Shown: positions 63,969 to 64,000 of the stretch, one piece after another
Numbering within the stretch: position 1 is the first letter of the stretch
Layout: every line of letters begins with the position of its first letter
Assembly: GCA_946803715.1 (NCBI GenBank)
Contig: CAMPET010000006.1
Location: 436,717 to 500,716, forward strand
Direction of reading: 5' to 3'
Origin: Beroe ovata
Taxonomy: Eukaryota; Ctenophora; Nuda; Beroida; Beroidae
DNA length: 64,000 nt
The notes under the pieces: model-generated
The model's input: only the letters and a program-made list of their open reading frames with translations
Database searches by the model: none
What the model was told of the DNA's origin: nothing
Position numbers and translations under genes: made by a program

Positions 63969-64000
<32 letters not shown>
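63969..64000. repeat. (AC)n microsatellite at the window edge
   Basis: A pure ACACAC run reaching the last base; its real length is unknown. Confidence 0.95.

Overview
The window is nuclear DNA of an animal. Its genes are split by short GT-AG introns, mostly 60-400 bases. Many products are animal-type proteins: a NAB co-repressor, KANSL3, CCDC13, a bHLH-zipper factor and an LDLa-repeat seven-helix receptor. The compact layout, many small introns and a zeta-type tubulin fit a small-genome, early-branching animal such as a sponge or placozoan. I cannot fix the phylum from the sequence alone. No rRNA, tRNA, CRISPR or viral gene was seen. Two single N bases and one run of Ns inside a (TG)n tract are assembly gaps.

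Layout. 1-1409: 3' part of an unrecognised nuclear-type protein (+). 2071-7463: a domesticated Jerky/Tigger-type transposase gene (+). 7826-9855: EIF4B (-). 10157-13487: KANSL3 (-), with a different minisatellite in each of three introns. 14158-14916: UNC50 (-). 15216-16214: two small unrecognised reading frames (-). 16629-17750: a divergent tubulin, probably zeta (-). 18137-19701: ETFA (-). 19702-27199: a repeat-rich interval with an 18-base minisatellite, non-LTR retrotransposon debris, a foldback element and a dispersed repeat pair. 27200-28553: DECR1 (+). 28804-33637: THADA (+). 33918-36150: two tandem secreted paralogues (-). 36703-39076: ACADS (+). 39565-40944: NAB-like co-repressor (+). 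41208-44590: CCDC13 (+). 46058-49775: bHLH-zipper factor (+). 51371-54970: intronless LDLa-GPCR (-). 57443-58823: secreted metallophosphoesterase (-). 59390 to beyond 63284: an LRR protein (+) whose introns carry large tandem repeats.

Functional links. ETFA, DECR1 and ACADS all serve mitochondrial fatty-acid oxidation (ACADS passes electrons to ETF; DECR1 handles unsaturated intermediates) and lie within about 21 kb. CCDC13 and the zeta-type tubulin point to centriole and cilium biology.

The most unusual structural signal is that tandem repeats have grown out of splice donor sites. In the LRR gene about 24 copies of a 30-base unit each carry the last coding bases of an exon plus a GTGAGT donor and stay in frame. 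In KANSL3 a 42-base unit copies the exon end plus its GTAGGT donor. Other points of interest are the domesticated transposase that has apparently lost its third catalytic aspartate, and the tandem secreted genes that share a 175-base core differing at three positions while their flanks have diverged.
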